Shown in pieces: positions 1 to 11,406 of a DNA stretch of 64,000 nucleotides; the first letter of the stretch is position 1; the number at the start of each line of letters is the position of its first letter. The DNA lies in contig OW388294.1 of assembly GCA_936450465.1 (NCBI GenBank), positions 66,329,575-66,393,574 of the forward strand, written 5' to 3'. A program made the position numbers and the translations under genes. The notes beneath the pieces are model-generated. The model was not told the origin of the DNA. It did not search any database and saw only the letters and a program-made list of their open reading frames with translations. This DNA is from Gibbula magus (lineage: Eukaryota > Mollusca > Gastropoda > Trochida > Trochidae).

Positions 1-112
1 TAGGATTTTCTGCATGTTGGTTAATTAAATTCCAAGTCTATATTCTGACACCCCTATTAACATAATGAAACAATCAACTCTTCTCAGTGAGGTATGCAAT
101 GGAAGGACCCAC

Positions 113-307
113 CTGGTTGACACTGGGGGATGGTAGGATTACTCCAGGATTGATTTGCCTTGCATTTAGTGGATGTTCTGCCAACAAGAGTATAGCCCGG
201 GTTACAGCTGTATGTACACCGCTGACGGAAGGCAACGAATTCACCAGCACAGAGGGTCGGTCTAATTTTGCCGTTTCGTGGAGCTCTCAATCCATCGCAA
301 TATTTGG
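113..307 (-). CDS. Exon 23: sushi (CCP) domain, last visible exon
   Basis: 65 codons, phase 1-1, acceptor TTCCAG and donor G/GTGGGT. It reads KYCDGLRAPRNGKI, then CTYSCNPGYTLVG, then CKANQSWSNPTIPQC. Six cysteines are in sushi spacing, as in exon 22. The phase-1 donor means the gene continues beyond the left edge of the window. Confidence 0.86.
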
Positions 308-1218
308 CTGGAAGAAAAAGTGGTAACATTTCAATATTAATTTCATTTTGGAGAAAAACAAGACGTTTATGAAGCTTCATCTCGTTTTTAGGTGACGAGG
401 AAAAGATACGAAACTTGTTTTATCGTATATACAATAATGTTGAATTTCACAAGTTTTAAAATGTTAAATTTACAATGGCCTGTGCCGCATAGGATATAAA
501 GGGCAGGCGATCGACAATTCCTCTAATGTACGTTAAATACAATAGGTAGTCAAAAGAGACAACATACTTTAGGTCAAGTTGTAACTGTTGTATGAGTACG
601 ATTTAGCTGAAGTTTTCTCAGAACGGCTGGACTTTCATACAGATGGTACGGTTGATCTGATACTACTTCTAGCCAAATACAAGAACTAATTAAGGTATTA
701 CTATATTTAATAGAAAAAAGGTTAAATACTGGAATAAATCTAAGTTTAATGGGGAAAATGGGCAATGTATGATTAACTTATAATGGATTGATAAATAGAA
801 TTAATAGAGAATGAATGATAAAATGATAAAATATAATTCTTATCTAATAATTGTTATAGATTAAGATTTGAAAAAATTAACATAAAAACATTTTTCTCAC
901 ACATTATTCATTTATTATCCCTTATACTACGGTTCCAGAAAATGCATAATCGGTCATCAAATGAGGATTTTATAAAAAGTTAGTGAGTTAGTGATTTATT
1001 GTTAAATGTCGCTGGGGCAATATTCCAGCCATTAGCGATGACTTGATTTCAATTGAACTGGTTTTAGTTTTTGTTTAAACTTTTGAAATTCACCTTCTTT
1101 ATTACCTTCACATGCTTTTGGTTTCCCCGTCCATGTACACTCACATGACATCGTAGATCATTACATAAACTTAATGTTTATATTGAATAGATCAATTTAT
1201 ATACCAATTTAAAAAAAT
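308..1218. other. Intron sequence with no recognised feature
   Basis: AT-rich sequence between the last sushi exon and a large composite repeat. I see no domain, RNA gene or repeat in it. Confidence 0.5.
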
Positions 1219-4200
1219 AGAGCCATGGGCTCTGTAGCTCATCAGAGTTTATTTTGTTTGATGATGAAGACAGAAATATGTTGTCTCAATATAATGCACA
1301 ATCCCTAACCCTGACAAATCTTAGTCTTGAAATTGAGAGAGAGCACTCAGCAAGGTCAACACACAGGAGATTATGCAATATTCTGACCCCTTGGCTCTGG
1401 TTACAAGCCAGCTGTGTTTTTTGTGTTTTACCGCCAAATTATGTAATAGACTCTTGCTTGCACTAAACACTGGCAGCACTGATCTAACTGTATAAGGCTT
1501 AAAGAGAACAGGCAATGTGATGAATCTCATGGTACATAGTACAATTTTGAATCACCTTGGCTAAACAATCTCGGTTCTAAGCCTTGTCATCCAAACATCT
1601 AAACATTCTGAACAAAATATTCCTTCTAGTTTGTTCTGGATGAAAACAGGATTTTATGTAATGGCCTACGGGGCTCTTATTTGGGGCCACTGGGTCACCA
1701 AATCTACAATTTAGAATCTCCATTGGCTAAAGACTCTTTACACAACATGACAACCTTCTAGGTCTTTTCGTTCTGGAGAAGAAGATGAAAATAATCTTAT
1801 CTTATCATTTCATCACCAGTCATATGCAGTTCACATATCTCATGTAAAATAAAAGAATTCTTAACTCCTCTTCAATTTAGTCCTTTATGCCTTGTCACAA
1901 TTTTCAGTTCATAGGCTATTCAATAGTTCTCATTTCACATTGATTACATCAATTTGACAAACATGTCCACAATGTAGATTGTTATCTAAAGTAGACATAT
2001 ATTTCAAATCATTGTGATTGAAGTGTCATAAAATATCAGTTCAAAATTCATTTTCGACAGGTTTTTTTAGGCTGTGGCCCATATTTGGGGTCACAGGGTC
2101 ACCAAATTTACAAGTTTGAATCCCCATTGGCTAAAGAGTTTGCATACAATATTACAGCCTTCTAGATCTTTTAGTTCCGGAGAAAAAGATGAAAACAGGA
2201 TTTTAGGTAACGGCCTGTGAGGCCCTTATTTGGGGCCACAGGGTCACCAAATCTACAATTTAGAATCTTCATTGGCTAAAGACTCATTACACAACATGAC
2301 AACCTTCTAGGTCTTTTCGTTCTGGAGAAGAAGATGAAAATAATCTTATCTTATCATTTCATCACCAGTCATATGCAGTTCACATATCTCATGTAAAATA
2401 AAAGAATTCTTAACTCCTCTTCAATTTAGTCCTTTATGCCTTGTCACAATTTTCAGTTCATAGGCTATTCAATAGTTCTCATTTCACATTGATTACATCA
2501 ATTTGACAAACATGTCCACAATGTAGATTGTTATCTAAAGTCGACATACATTTCAAATAAAGTGGTTGAAGTGTCATAAAATATCAGTTCAAAATTCATT
2601 TTCAAAGGTTTTTTCTAGGCTGTGGCCCATATTTGGGGTCACAGGGTCACCAAATTTACAAGTTTGAATCCCCATTGGCTAAAGAGTTTGCATACAATAT
2701 TACAGCCTGCTAGATCTTTTTGTTCCGGAGAAAAAGATGAAAACAAGATTTTAGGTAATGGCCCGTGAGGCCCTTATTTGGGGTCACGGGGTCACCAAAT
2801 CTACAATTTAGAATTTCCATTAGCTAAAGACTCTTTACACAACATGACAACCTTCTAGGTCTTTTCGTTCTGGAGAAAAAGATGAAAACAAGAAGACATA
2901 GTCATCAACATCCCCCGCCAGACACAAGAAATGAGAACAAGGGCAATAATTCAAGAAGAAATAATTGTGCGCTTCTCATTTTCTTTCCATTAAGGTAAAG
3001 ATATCCTCAAGCCACACAAGTGATTTGATGTTAAACAATGTCTGAGAAAAGCTATATCCTTGGATAATTGAAACAGAGTCGAAAAAGCGGAACAAGGGGA
3101 ATAACTCGGGAAAAAATAATCACATGCTTCTTTTTTTCAAACTCCATCAAGGTATCGATGGCCTTAAAGTACACACCAAATTTGGTTATCCTATCTTAAA
3201 TAGTTTCTGAGAAAAGCTGTCCCCTTTGGTGATACCTTGAACAGAGTCCAAATGTACAGAACAAGGGCAATAACTCCACAAAGATTAATTGTGTGCTTCT
3301 CATTTTCGAACTCCATCAAGGTACTTATGCCCTCAAGCCATCCACTAAATTGGGTAATTATATCTTAAATAGTCTCTGAGAAAAGCTGTCCCCTTTAGAG
3401 ATAGCATGAACCGAGTCCAAACATACGGAACAAGGGCAATAACTCCGGAAAATATAATCACACGGTTCTTATTTTGAACTCCATCAAGGTATTTATGTCC
3501 ACAAGCCACACACCAAATTTGGAAACTCTATCCTAAACAGTTTCTGAGAAAAGCTGTCCCCTTTGGAGATACCATGAACAGAGTCCAAAAATACGGAACA
3601 AGGGCAATAACTCTGGAAAAAATAATCACACGTTTTTTATTTTCGAACTCCATCGAGGTATTTATGTCCACAAGCCACACACCAAATTTAGTTGTCCTAT
3701 TTTAAATAGTTTCTGAGAAAAAGTGTCCCCTTTATAGCGGACGGACGGACGCACGGACGGACGGACGGACGGAGCCCAAACCTATATCCCCCTTCCACTT
3801 CGTGGCGGGGGATAATAATCTTATCTTATCATTTCATCACCAGTCATATGCAGTTCACATATCTCATGTAAAATAAAAGAATTCTTAACTCCTCTTCAAT
3901 TTAGTCCTTTATGACTTGTCACAATTTTCATTTCATAGGCTATTCAACAGTTCTCATTTCACATTGATTACATCAATTTGACAAACATGTCCACAATGTA
4001 AATTGTTCTTTCAAGTCGACATACATTTCAAATAAAGTGAAAGAAGTGCACATAAAATATCAGTTCAAAATTCAATTTCGACAGGTTTTTTTGGCTGTGG
4101 CCCATATTTGGGGTCACAGGGTCACCAAATTTACAAGTTAGAATCCCCATTTGCTAAAGAGTTTGCATACAATATTACAGCCTTCTAGGTCTTTTTGTTG

Positions 4201-4762
4201 AAAGAAGATGAAAGAAGATGAAAACAGGATTTTAGGTAATGGCCTGTGAGGCCCTTATTTGGGGTCACAGGGTCACCAAATCTACAATTTAGAATCCCCA
4301 TTGGCCAAGGAGTCTGTACATATAATTTCAGCTCTCTGGAGTCATTGGTTCTGGAGAAGAAGATGAAAATAGCTTTATAGCTTATGACCCCTGTGGCCCT
4401 TATTTGGGGTCACATGGTCACCAAATCTACAATTTAGAATCGCCCTTGGCCAAGGAGTCTGTACATAAAATTTCAGCTCTCTGGAGTCATTGGTTCTGGA
4501 GAAGAAGATGAAAATAGCTTTTAAGGTTATGACCCCTGGGGCCCTTATTTGGGGTCACAGAGTCACCAAATCTACAATTTAGAATCCCCATTGGCCAAGG
4601 AGTCTGTACATAACATTTCAGCTCTCTAGAGTTATTGGTTCTGGAGAAGAAGTCGAAAAAGTGAAAAGTTTACGGACGGACGGACGGACGGACGGACGGA
4701 CGGATGGACGGACGCCATCCCATGCCATAAGCCCATCGGGCCTTTCAGGCCTGATGAGCTAA
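1219..4762. mobile_element. Composite non-autonomous element with GGAC tail and short terminal inverted repeats
   Basis: The left end is GAGCCATGGGCTCTGTAGCT plus CATCAG. The right end has a GGAC run (4672-4714) followed by CTGATGAGCTAA, so the outer ends are inverted. Between them a phrase built on GGGGTCACAGGGTCACC and CTGGAGAAGAAGATGAAA recurs many times, and a larger block of about 550 bp starting AATAATCTTATCTTATC repeats near 1790, 2340 and 3813. No transposase frame is visible. Related shorter copies lie at 44896-45210 and 56008-56712. It fills the intron between the two sushi exons. Confidence 0.65.
2910..3813. mobile_element. Nested element with CCCCCGCCA terminal repeats
   Basis: It begins TCCCCCGCCA and ends TGGCGGGGGATA. 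A GGAC/GCAC run lies at about 3737-3773 near the right end. Inside, the phrase GGAACAAGGGCAATAACTC repeats about every 180 bp. It lies inside the 1219-4762 composite, so it appears to have inserted there. A relative with the same ends lies at 50828-51744. Confidence 0.6.
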
Positions 4763-4782
4763 AAAGATAAAATACCATTTAC

Positions 4783-4983
4783 CTTCACACACTGTTGAAG
4801 TCCCTGTCCATTTGCTGTCGGCCTGGCATGTGCGTAGTCTGTCTCCGACTTGGTCGTAGCCACGGTTACACCGGAAGGTACAGACGGTCCCCTTCTTGAG
4901 TTTGCGTCGCGCAACATGGGAGGTACACGCTGGGGGCCAGATCCGCCCGTTCAGGAGAGGCTTGAGGGTCGGGCAGGACACGA
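4783..4983 (-). CDS. Exon 22: sushi (CCP) domain
   Basis: 67 codons, phase 1-1, acceptor CCCCAG and donor G/GTAAAT. It reads SCPTLKPLLNGRI, then CTFRCNRGYDQVG, then CQADSKWTGTSTVC. Six cysteines, the NG turn, the C-x-GY core and the W near the end match sushi modules that carry an extra disulphide, as in selectins and SVEP1. A TTAA MITE starts about 30 nt upstream of the acceptor. Confidence 0.87.
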
Positions 4984-5013
4984 CTGGGGAAACCAAAATT
5001 GGCATAGCAACGT

Positions 5014-5376
5014 TTAAAGGGGCAGTAGCACGTTTTATTGCAAAATTTATTTTTCCAAATTTCCTATTTATAATGATAATTTGTGCCATTCAAAATTACT
5101 TTAGAGGGTAAAACATCTTATTACACAAACCAATTATCCGTAGTAATGATAACGGTATTGCGTATAAAGCAAAAATTGCATGGCGGCCATTTTATTGTGA
5201 ACACATTTTATTATTTCGAATGACAAAAACGATTCCCATGGCCTTACTGAGCCATGTACACTCATTTTTAACTTGATTTTCCGAAGAGTGAAGGGTGTTT
5301 TACGATTGGTGAAATTATGTTTCAAATACATTTCATCGACTTATTTGAGCGAAAAAACGTGCTACTGCTCCTTTAA
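5014..5376. mobile_element. TTAA-flanked MITE (family B), copy 1
   Basis: It has terminal inverted repeats TTAAAGGGGCAGTAGCACG and CGTGCTACTGCTCCTTTAA, length 363 bp, and no coding capacity. TTAA at both ends suggests a piggyBac-type target site. The interior carries ATGGCGGCCATTTTATTG, shared with the other copies at 14311, 17969, 18310 and 54130. Confidence 0.75.
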
Positions 5377-5644
5377 ATGTTTGTATTTTTAACAGATATT
5401 CACTCCTTTAGTCAGTGACGTTTCGCATGCTTCAAACGAATTCACTACCGAAAGTCACTGAGTCTGTGAATAAAGATCAAAATACATATACAATATTGGA
5501 CTTGTATATGTACCACTACAACGTATATATTGTCAAACTCAAACAGTTCATAAATATTTAGCCAAGATATGCCAGTGTGAAAAAACGGTTTGAAAAGCTG
5601 CATGCCCATAACAATACGGAGAGCTCGTGCAAACCAATCCACTA

Positions 5645-5720
5645 TGTTACATGACGGAAGAGGGGAGATTCAGAGGATTCGAACTCAGAACCATAGCCCT
5701 ACAACGACAACTCATTGAGT
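5645..5720 (-). repeat. tRNA-like fragment (possible SINE remnant)
   Basis: The minus strand carries GAGTTCGAATCCTC, a good tRNA B box, about 40 nt after a loosely A-box-like stretch. No full cloverleaf can be drawn, so a SINE remnant is more likely than a tRNA gene. Confidence 0.3.
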
Positions 5721-5843
5721 GAATACTCGAATCAATAGCACAGAATATTATTGAATATATAAAACCCTGTATACTGCAAAGTGTAATGGATGAACCATAA
5801 TCCCTGGTATACACCGCACCATAATGTGATAACGACAACTCAC

Positions 5844-5966
5844 TGATACAGGTTTTCTTGTCCGACTGCAAGGTGTAGGAAGACCGACAGGTACATGAAA
5901 ACGAACCAGGTGAGTTATTACACCTGTGGTTGCATCCCCCATTCTTAACAGCACACTCGTTGATGT
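5844..5966 (-). CDS. Exon 21: calcium-binding EGF domain
   Basis: 41 codons, phase 1-1, donor A/GTGAGT. It starts (D)[15 protein letters not shown], then [12 protein letters not shown], and ends KKTCI. Joined to exon 22 the codons read C-I-I-V-S-C. It is the only EGF between the third cysteine-rich module and the sushi modules. Confidence 0.87.
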
Positions 5967-6305
5967 CTGTAGAAAAAGGATTGGTCCGAAATTAAATTCA
6001 ACCTAATATACTTCTCATTAAAAAATAATCTCGGTGTGTTTAATAAGTTGTTGAAAATATTCATAGTATTAAGTTTGCGAAAATTTATGGTATTGTAAAT
6101 GTTGACTTTACATGTTCTCAAATAAATGAGCAGGAAATTCACAAGTAACAACAAATCAACGACTTTTCTTTGACGTTTTACATTTATGCAGTTTTTCCAT
6201 AGGTTTTCAAAAGCCTGGAAACTTATTTAAAAATTCCAGGATTTCATGACCCGTATGAATCCTGCTTATAGAGAAAATATGGTAATAATTAAGTAGCTTA
6301 CTGAC

Positions 6306-6467
6306 CAAAACACGCATCTCCTTTATTGGGATCGCTGACGAAGCCTGGTGCACAGGCACAGTCCGTGCTGGACGTGCTTCCTTTGCTGGGGGTCTTCGCT
6401 TTAGTCGGACAGCGGGAACACGAGCGCTTGTTGGAGCTCTTCGAGTTGTAGGTGCCGATAGGGCAAA
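6306..6467 (-). CDS. Exon 20: Ephrin_rec_like (GCC2_GCC3) cysteine-rich domain
   Basis: 54 codons, phase 1-1, acceptor TCCCAG and donor G/GTCAGT. Pattern: CPIGTYNSKS, CSRCPTKAKT, TDCACAPGFVS, DACF/G. It has the same cysteine layout as exons 6 and 13. Confidence 0.85.
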
Positions 6468-6969
6468 CTGGGACATGTTACATGAAGTTAGTGGCAGTTA
6501 TATACATGGATAGTTATTTACAATGGCCTGTCAATTCAAGGTTGTTAACGTCCCTAGCCTTGGTGCATTAGTTGGTGCACCCCAGTATGGAACTTGATTA
6601 TCTTCTTTGCTTGATAAGCTTGCAAATATATACCATGGAATATAAGAACTATTATTATGTGAAGATGTTTTTCAAGCGATCTGATTGGTAGAGGCGATCA
6701 CGTGACCGGCGACAGAAAAGCATATTCGTTCTTGGTCAATATTGTTTTCTCGGGTCCATAAAACAGGTATTGACCGAATTCACCAGTCTATTATTGTGTA
6801 TTATTCTCTACGAGCTAAATAGAGACAGACTCCCCCGTTGTAAACATGCGCAAGTGTCCATCACTGGCTAATTTGGGCTTTGCTGCATGTCGTTACGTAT
6901 TCTGTGTCAGCTTGTCAGTGTGCTCGACTTGAACTTCATCGTGCGCTGATATGCTGCCACAGTAAAGCC

Positions 6970-7115
6970 CAATCTCATTAAAATCAAATCGTTAATTCGT
7001 TCTCTATATTTTATTTGGCTACATTTTATTATCACTCATCTACGTAGATGAGTGACCAGTTGGCAGCCAAATAAAATACAGAGAACGAATCACCGATATG
7101 ATTTTAATGAGATTG
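6970..7115. mobile_element. MITE family C, copy 1 (146 bp)
   Basis: Both ends carry CAATCTCATTAAAATC in inverted orientation. The interior is itself a near-palindrome (GTTCTCTATATTTTATTTGG against its complement near 7063-7090), centred on ATCTACGTAGAT. Other copies are at 11645, 17765 and 25826. Confidence 0.75.
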
Positions 7116-7382
7116 CAGAAAAGCCCTGAGTGATGGAGACTGGCGCGAGCTATGTCTCGAGGGGGAAGTTTTGCAGTCAAGAGCATAATGGTTACTTATT
7201 CTGTGTTAGCTAGTGCAGGAAAGATAACGAAAATACTAAATCAATATAAATATTTTCTAAACTTCACACATTTTTTTGAAACTCTCAACAAATAACATTT
7301 CAGATAAAATTTAACATGAAGAGAATACCATAAAATACCATGATATACGGAATCTTGCCAGAATTTATTGAAACTAACTCAC

Positions 7383-7496
7383 GCTGACATCCCTTGCCGG
7401 TGCTGTAGTAGCCGGGGTTGCATTCGCACCTGTAGCTCCCCCTTACATTCACACAGGTGTGCTCACATAGATCCGGGGAATCACACTCGTTGATGT
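7383..7496 (-). CDS. Exon 19: calcium-binding EGF domain, last of the third block
   Basis: 38 codons, phase 1-1, donor C/GTGAGT. It starts (D)INECDSPDLCEHTC, then CVNVRGSYRCEC, and ends GKGCQ. This is the shortest EGF exon. Its C-terminal loop is trimmed like that of exon 12, which also precedes a cysteine-rich module. Confidence 0.87.
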
Positions 7497-8028
7497 CTGA
7501 AAATAAGTGTTATTATCATGTACACATTATGTGTCGATAATTACATTCGATCGACTCCTATTTCCTAAGTCTAAAGGTAAATAGCTCAGGCTCCCTAAGT
7601 AATGGAAGGACATGCATCAGTTTTGAAGAAAAACCATACAAGTTTGAAAGAAACGGCACCATTACGGAAGAAAACTCCGCTTTTTCTCGAAACAAATCGC
7701 TGATTTCATGGTAATAATAGAAACCCGTCGGTCATGTCGGTAAGAATAACGGCGGTGTTTTAAGAAACATCGGTAATGTCCGTTAATTCTCGGCAGATGC
7801 CGGAAATGTACACATTTTTAAATGACGGCGCTTCAAAACGATTACTTCAAAATTGACGCATGTCCTTTCATTACTTAGAAGGGCCTGAATATAAAAGTTT
7901 AGTGTATCAACTATTTTTTTCTTTTAAAGTAATACGTTTTTCTTAATAAATTATCTTGGGCTTGCAATGTCTGTTTATTCAGATAGTCGTTGACTTAAAA
8001 AACGAGCAAATGAAGCATTGTTTTTCAG

Positions 8029-8125
8029 GACGTGTCCTTTCGGGTTCGAACCCATGCCCTCAGGCACCAACCGCCAGCACTGACTGTACCAACATTTGAA
8101 CAATTCGGCCACCGCGACCTCGGCA
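8029..8125 (-). repeat. tRNA-derived SINE head candidate
   Basis: The minus strand reads GTCGCGGTGGCCGAATTGTT (A-box-like) and then, about 50 nt on, GGGTTCGAACCC (perfect B box). The spacing is in the range for a polymerase III promoter, but the stems between them do not pair as a tRNA. This favours a tRNA-derived SINE. Confidence 0.4.
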
Positions 8126-8309
8126 TAAAACATTCCTCACTTATACATGATTTCAATGAGACATGAATTGTAGAGGTGATATAAATCGTGAATTAGTATC
8201 ACCGTTGATGGTGACGATGTTTTGGTTATTCAACGTTTAGTTAGAACTTTCCAGAAATCTACACCATTTTCACTACATTGGATACACACATATTTTGTAT
8301 GCGGCTCAC

Positions 8310-8432
8310 CTAAACATGTTTTTCCATCAGCGGCTAGTCTCAGGCCCGAACCCCGACACTGGCATCTGTAGGAACCATACGTATTCTTACACAGACCAAG
8401 GCAGGGCGCTAGGCGTATACACTCGTTGATGT
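8310..8432 (-). CDS. Exon 18: calcium-binding EGF domain
   Basis: 41 codons, phase 1-1, acceptor CCACAG and donor G/GTGAGC. It starts (D)INECIRLAPCLGLC, then CKNTYGSYRCQC, and ends KTCL/G. The intron upstream of its acceptor carries a 126-bp tandem array. Confidence 0.87.
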
Positions 8433-8544
8433 CTGTGGATACAAGAGATGTGTAGGTCTAAGGATATTGACCAATGTGTAATTATTTGCCATTCATCATT
8501 ACATAATGATAAATTGACGATAGCCTATCAATGATGTTTCAGAT

Positions 8545-9170
8545 GATGAATCTAGTAATTCCCAAAAAGTTGGTGATGACAATGACGTCACAGATATATC
8601 ATCTACATTTTCGTTGGTGATATCAATGATTATTCAGAATATACTTATTTTTTCGTTAACCTTCTGTAAGGATGAATCTAGTAATTCCCAAAAAGTTGGT
8701 GTTGACAATGACGTCACAGATATATCACCTACATTTTCGTTGGTGATATCAATGATTATTCAGAATGTACTTATTTTTTCGTTTACCTTCTTTAAGGATG
8801 AATCTAGTAATTCCAAAACAGTTGGTGATGACAATGACGTCACAGATATATCACCTACATTTTCGTTGGTGATATCAATGATTATTCAGAATGTACTTAT
8901 TTTTTCGTTAACCTTCTGTAGGGATGAATCTAGTAATTCCCAAAAAGTTGGTGATGACAATGACGTCACAGATATATCACCTACATTTTCGTTGGTGATA
9001 TCAATGATTATTCAGAATGTACTTATTTTTTAACCTTTAACGTTAACCTTCTGCAGGGATAAATCTACTAATTCCAAAACAGTTGGTGTTGACAATGACG
9101 TCACAGGTATATCACCTACACTTAATCAAACACTAAGATTGGATGACAGTGGAGAAAATGTCGAGGGTCA
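8545..9170. repeat. Tandem array of 126-bp units (about five copies)
   Basis: Units start GATGAATCTAGTAATTCC at 8545, 8671, 8797, 8923 and 9058 (the last spacing is 135). Each contains GACAATGACGTCACAG. Since 126 is a multiple of three, the plus strand stays open for 139 codons with a 42-residue period. No homology or start context suggests a protein, and the array lies in the intron between exons 17 and 18. Confidence 0.85.
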
Positions 9171-9379
9171 GGTCTATAACGACTATGAAGCAAAGCAGGT
9201 TCTCAAGTAATGCATATACACTGTACATTTAGAACTTTCTTGCTCTTTCGGTGGTCGTGGTAGGAGGCGGGTGGGTGGTGTCGTGTTTCCGCATGTTGAT
9301 ATTAACCAGTAAGGACAGGATTTGAGATTATCTTTATTAAATCTCAATGTCAAGAATGATAACAGCTTGCCAGTCTTAC

Positions 9380-9508
9380 CAACACATTTCTTAGCATCGT
9401 AGAGGTATTTTTCAAATCCACTTTTTTGGCATTCACACCGGTAGGATCCAGCCGTGTTCAGACACACATCATCGCAGCCACCGTTGTCGGTCAAGCACTC
9501 ATCTGCAT
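9380..9508 (-). CDS. Exon 17: calcium-binding EGF domain
   Basis: 43 codons, phase 1-1, acceptor TCCAG and donor G/GTAAGA. It starts (D)ADECLTDNGGCDDVC, then CLNTAGSYRCEC, and ends KKCV/G. The loop after cysteine 5 is longer than usual (SGFEKYLYDAKK). A tandem array of about 100-bp units starts around 10 nt upstream of its acceptor. Confidence 0.87.
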
Positions 9509-9518
9509 CTGGATAGAG

Positions 9519-10900
9519 TGTTATACATTGTATACGGCTGTATTTAAAGTATGTGTGCCTGGTCATCTAAGTCATATGTGTATTGTATTTGTAATTTACT
9601 ATTCACGTCGAATATAACACCACATTACAACTTAACAGAATATCTGCATTCCAAAGTCCATATGTGCATTGTATTTATAATTTACTTTTCAAGTCAAATA
9701 TCAAACCTCATAACAAAATATTATAATGTTATTAATTAAGTATTTCCGTATTGGCCAAGTTACAGGTCCGAGGTCGGCCTGAGACGAAGTCGAGGGCCAA
9801 TACAACGGACCGAGGACCTATAACTCGGCCAATACGGAAATACTTAATTAATGACAATTTTATTAATTGGCCTCTTTTCATTCTATTTGCACAACACAAA
9901 ACATCTCATTTATATTGAAATTATAATTAATATCAAGATTGGTGAACAGATATCATGGGTCAAAGTTCTGAAGCGAAACCTTCGGGCTTTCACCAAATGT
10001 GCGACTGCGCATGCTCAGACTCATATTGGCCCAGTTTGTCTCGTATTGGCCCAGTTTGTCCGTATTGGCCCAGTTGTCGAATCATATGGTCTAGGCCGTA
10101 AATACCGTATACGTGCCATAACATTGATAGTTAATTAATAATATATACTTTATATACATCTGCATCCAAAAAATTGTGTTCATCTTATTCATATAGGCAT
10201 TGTATTTTTAATTTACTATTCAAGTCATGTATTTCACCTTATAACAATATAGTGCACTGTATATACATCTGCAGCAGAAAATTGTCTTTATCTAATTCAT
10301 ATGTGCATTGTATTTCTAATTTACTATTCATGTCAAATTTCACAACTCATAACAAGATATAATTTATAGACATCTCCATACATAAATGATTTCTATTTCT
10401 AATTTACTTTTCACGTCAAATATCACAGTGCATAACAAGATATATATATACTTTATATACATCTGCATCTCAAACTTGTGTTCTTCAAATTCATATGCTT
10501 AATGAATTTTTAATTAAAATAATCAAATATTACATCTCACAACAAGACATGATGATTATTCTTTATATACGCCTGCATCTTAAAAGTGTGATCACTTAAT
10601 TCATATGTGCATTGTATTTCGAACTTACTTTTCAGATCATATATCACACCTCATAACAATATGTTATACTTTATATACATCTGCATCCCAAAAGTGTGTT
10701 CATCTACATATGTGCATTGTATTTCGAAATTACTTTTCAGGTCAAATATTACATCTCACAACAATATGTTATACTTTATATACATCTGCATCCCAAAAGT
10801 GTGTTCATATGTGCATTGTATTTCTAAATTACTATTCGCGTCAAATATTACACTTCATCATACTATATATATATATATATAATCACAATCACCGGCCGGT
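9519..10900. repeat. Degenerate tandem array of about 100-bp units beside exon 17
   Basis: The phrase TATGTGCATTGTATTTCTAA followed by TTACT(T/A)TTCA and later CATCTGCATCC recurs roughly eight to ten times, near 9580, 9660, 10190, 10300, 10600, 10710 and 10810. The array is interrupted by an inserted fold-back element at 9731-10140. Its right edge runs into an AT dinucleotide run at 10863-10880. Confidence 0.75.
9731..10140. mobile_element. Fold-back element inserted in the 100-bp array
   Basis: The arms TTAATTAAGTATTTCCGTAT and its complement (ending 9853) enclose a loop rich in CCGAGG/CTCGG. The remaining part to 10140 contains three copies of GTATTGGCCCAGTTTGTC and ends TTAATTAATAA. Array sequence resumes on both sides, so this is an insertion. 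Confidence 0.6.
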
Positions 10901-11283
10901 CAGGGACATGTATGCATCTGAAGTTATATTACCCTGAATCACACCTGTAAAGCAAATTCTTGACAATCTACGTTGGCATCCATATGTACAATGTATTTCC
11001 TATGTACTTTTTACGATATATATTACACTTTAAAAGAAAACACAAAATCGATATTTACAATCACCATTGTTTTTAAGACATGTATGCATCTAAAAATATA
11101 ATATACTTATATCTTAAATCACTGTCACGTTTAAATTAAAATGAATTGAATGTTACTTTACTTACATTGCACTTCAGAATAACACAATTCCCGTCATACA
11201 TCATTTTAACCACCAACTTCATCTAATTTATCTGATACAAATATACTTATATTTAAAAAATAGCTCAATATTTCCCCCCGAAC

Positions 11284-11406
11284 CTCTGCACATTTTCTTG
11301 TCACTCTGCAGTTCAAATCCAGTAGGGCACGTGCAGTAAGCTCCTCCTATCGTGTTAATGCACGTGTGTTCACAACCAAACTTGTCGTCCTCACATTCAT
11401 CAATAT
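11284..11406 (-). CDS. Exon 16: EGF domain
   Basis: 41 codons, phase 1-1, donor G/GTTCGG, the weakest donor in the gene. It starts (D)IDECEDDKFGCEHTC, then CINTIGGAYCTC, and ends KKMCR/G. Alanine replaces the aromatic residue. The weak donor could make this exon alternatively spliced; skipping it would keep the frame. Confidence 0.84.

Noticed and set aside
4672..4714. GGAC runs as independent microsatellites
   Set aside because: They occur at a fixed place near one end of several elements, so they are better treated as part of those elements.
5134..5331. 65-codon frames inside the TTAA MITEs (also near 14335 and 18355)
   Set aside because: The same frame appears only because the MITE copies are similar; the elements are too short and palindromic-ended to be genes.
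8029..8125. A functional tRNA gene
   Set aside because: The B box is good, but the acceptor and anticodon stems cannot be paired, so only a tRNA-derived repeat is supported.
8614..9033. 139-codon plus-strand frame
   Set aside because: A 126-bp tandem repeat keeps frame by arithmetic; there is no recognisable domain and it is antisense to the host gene.
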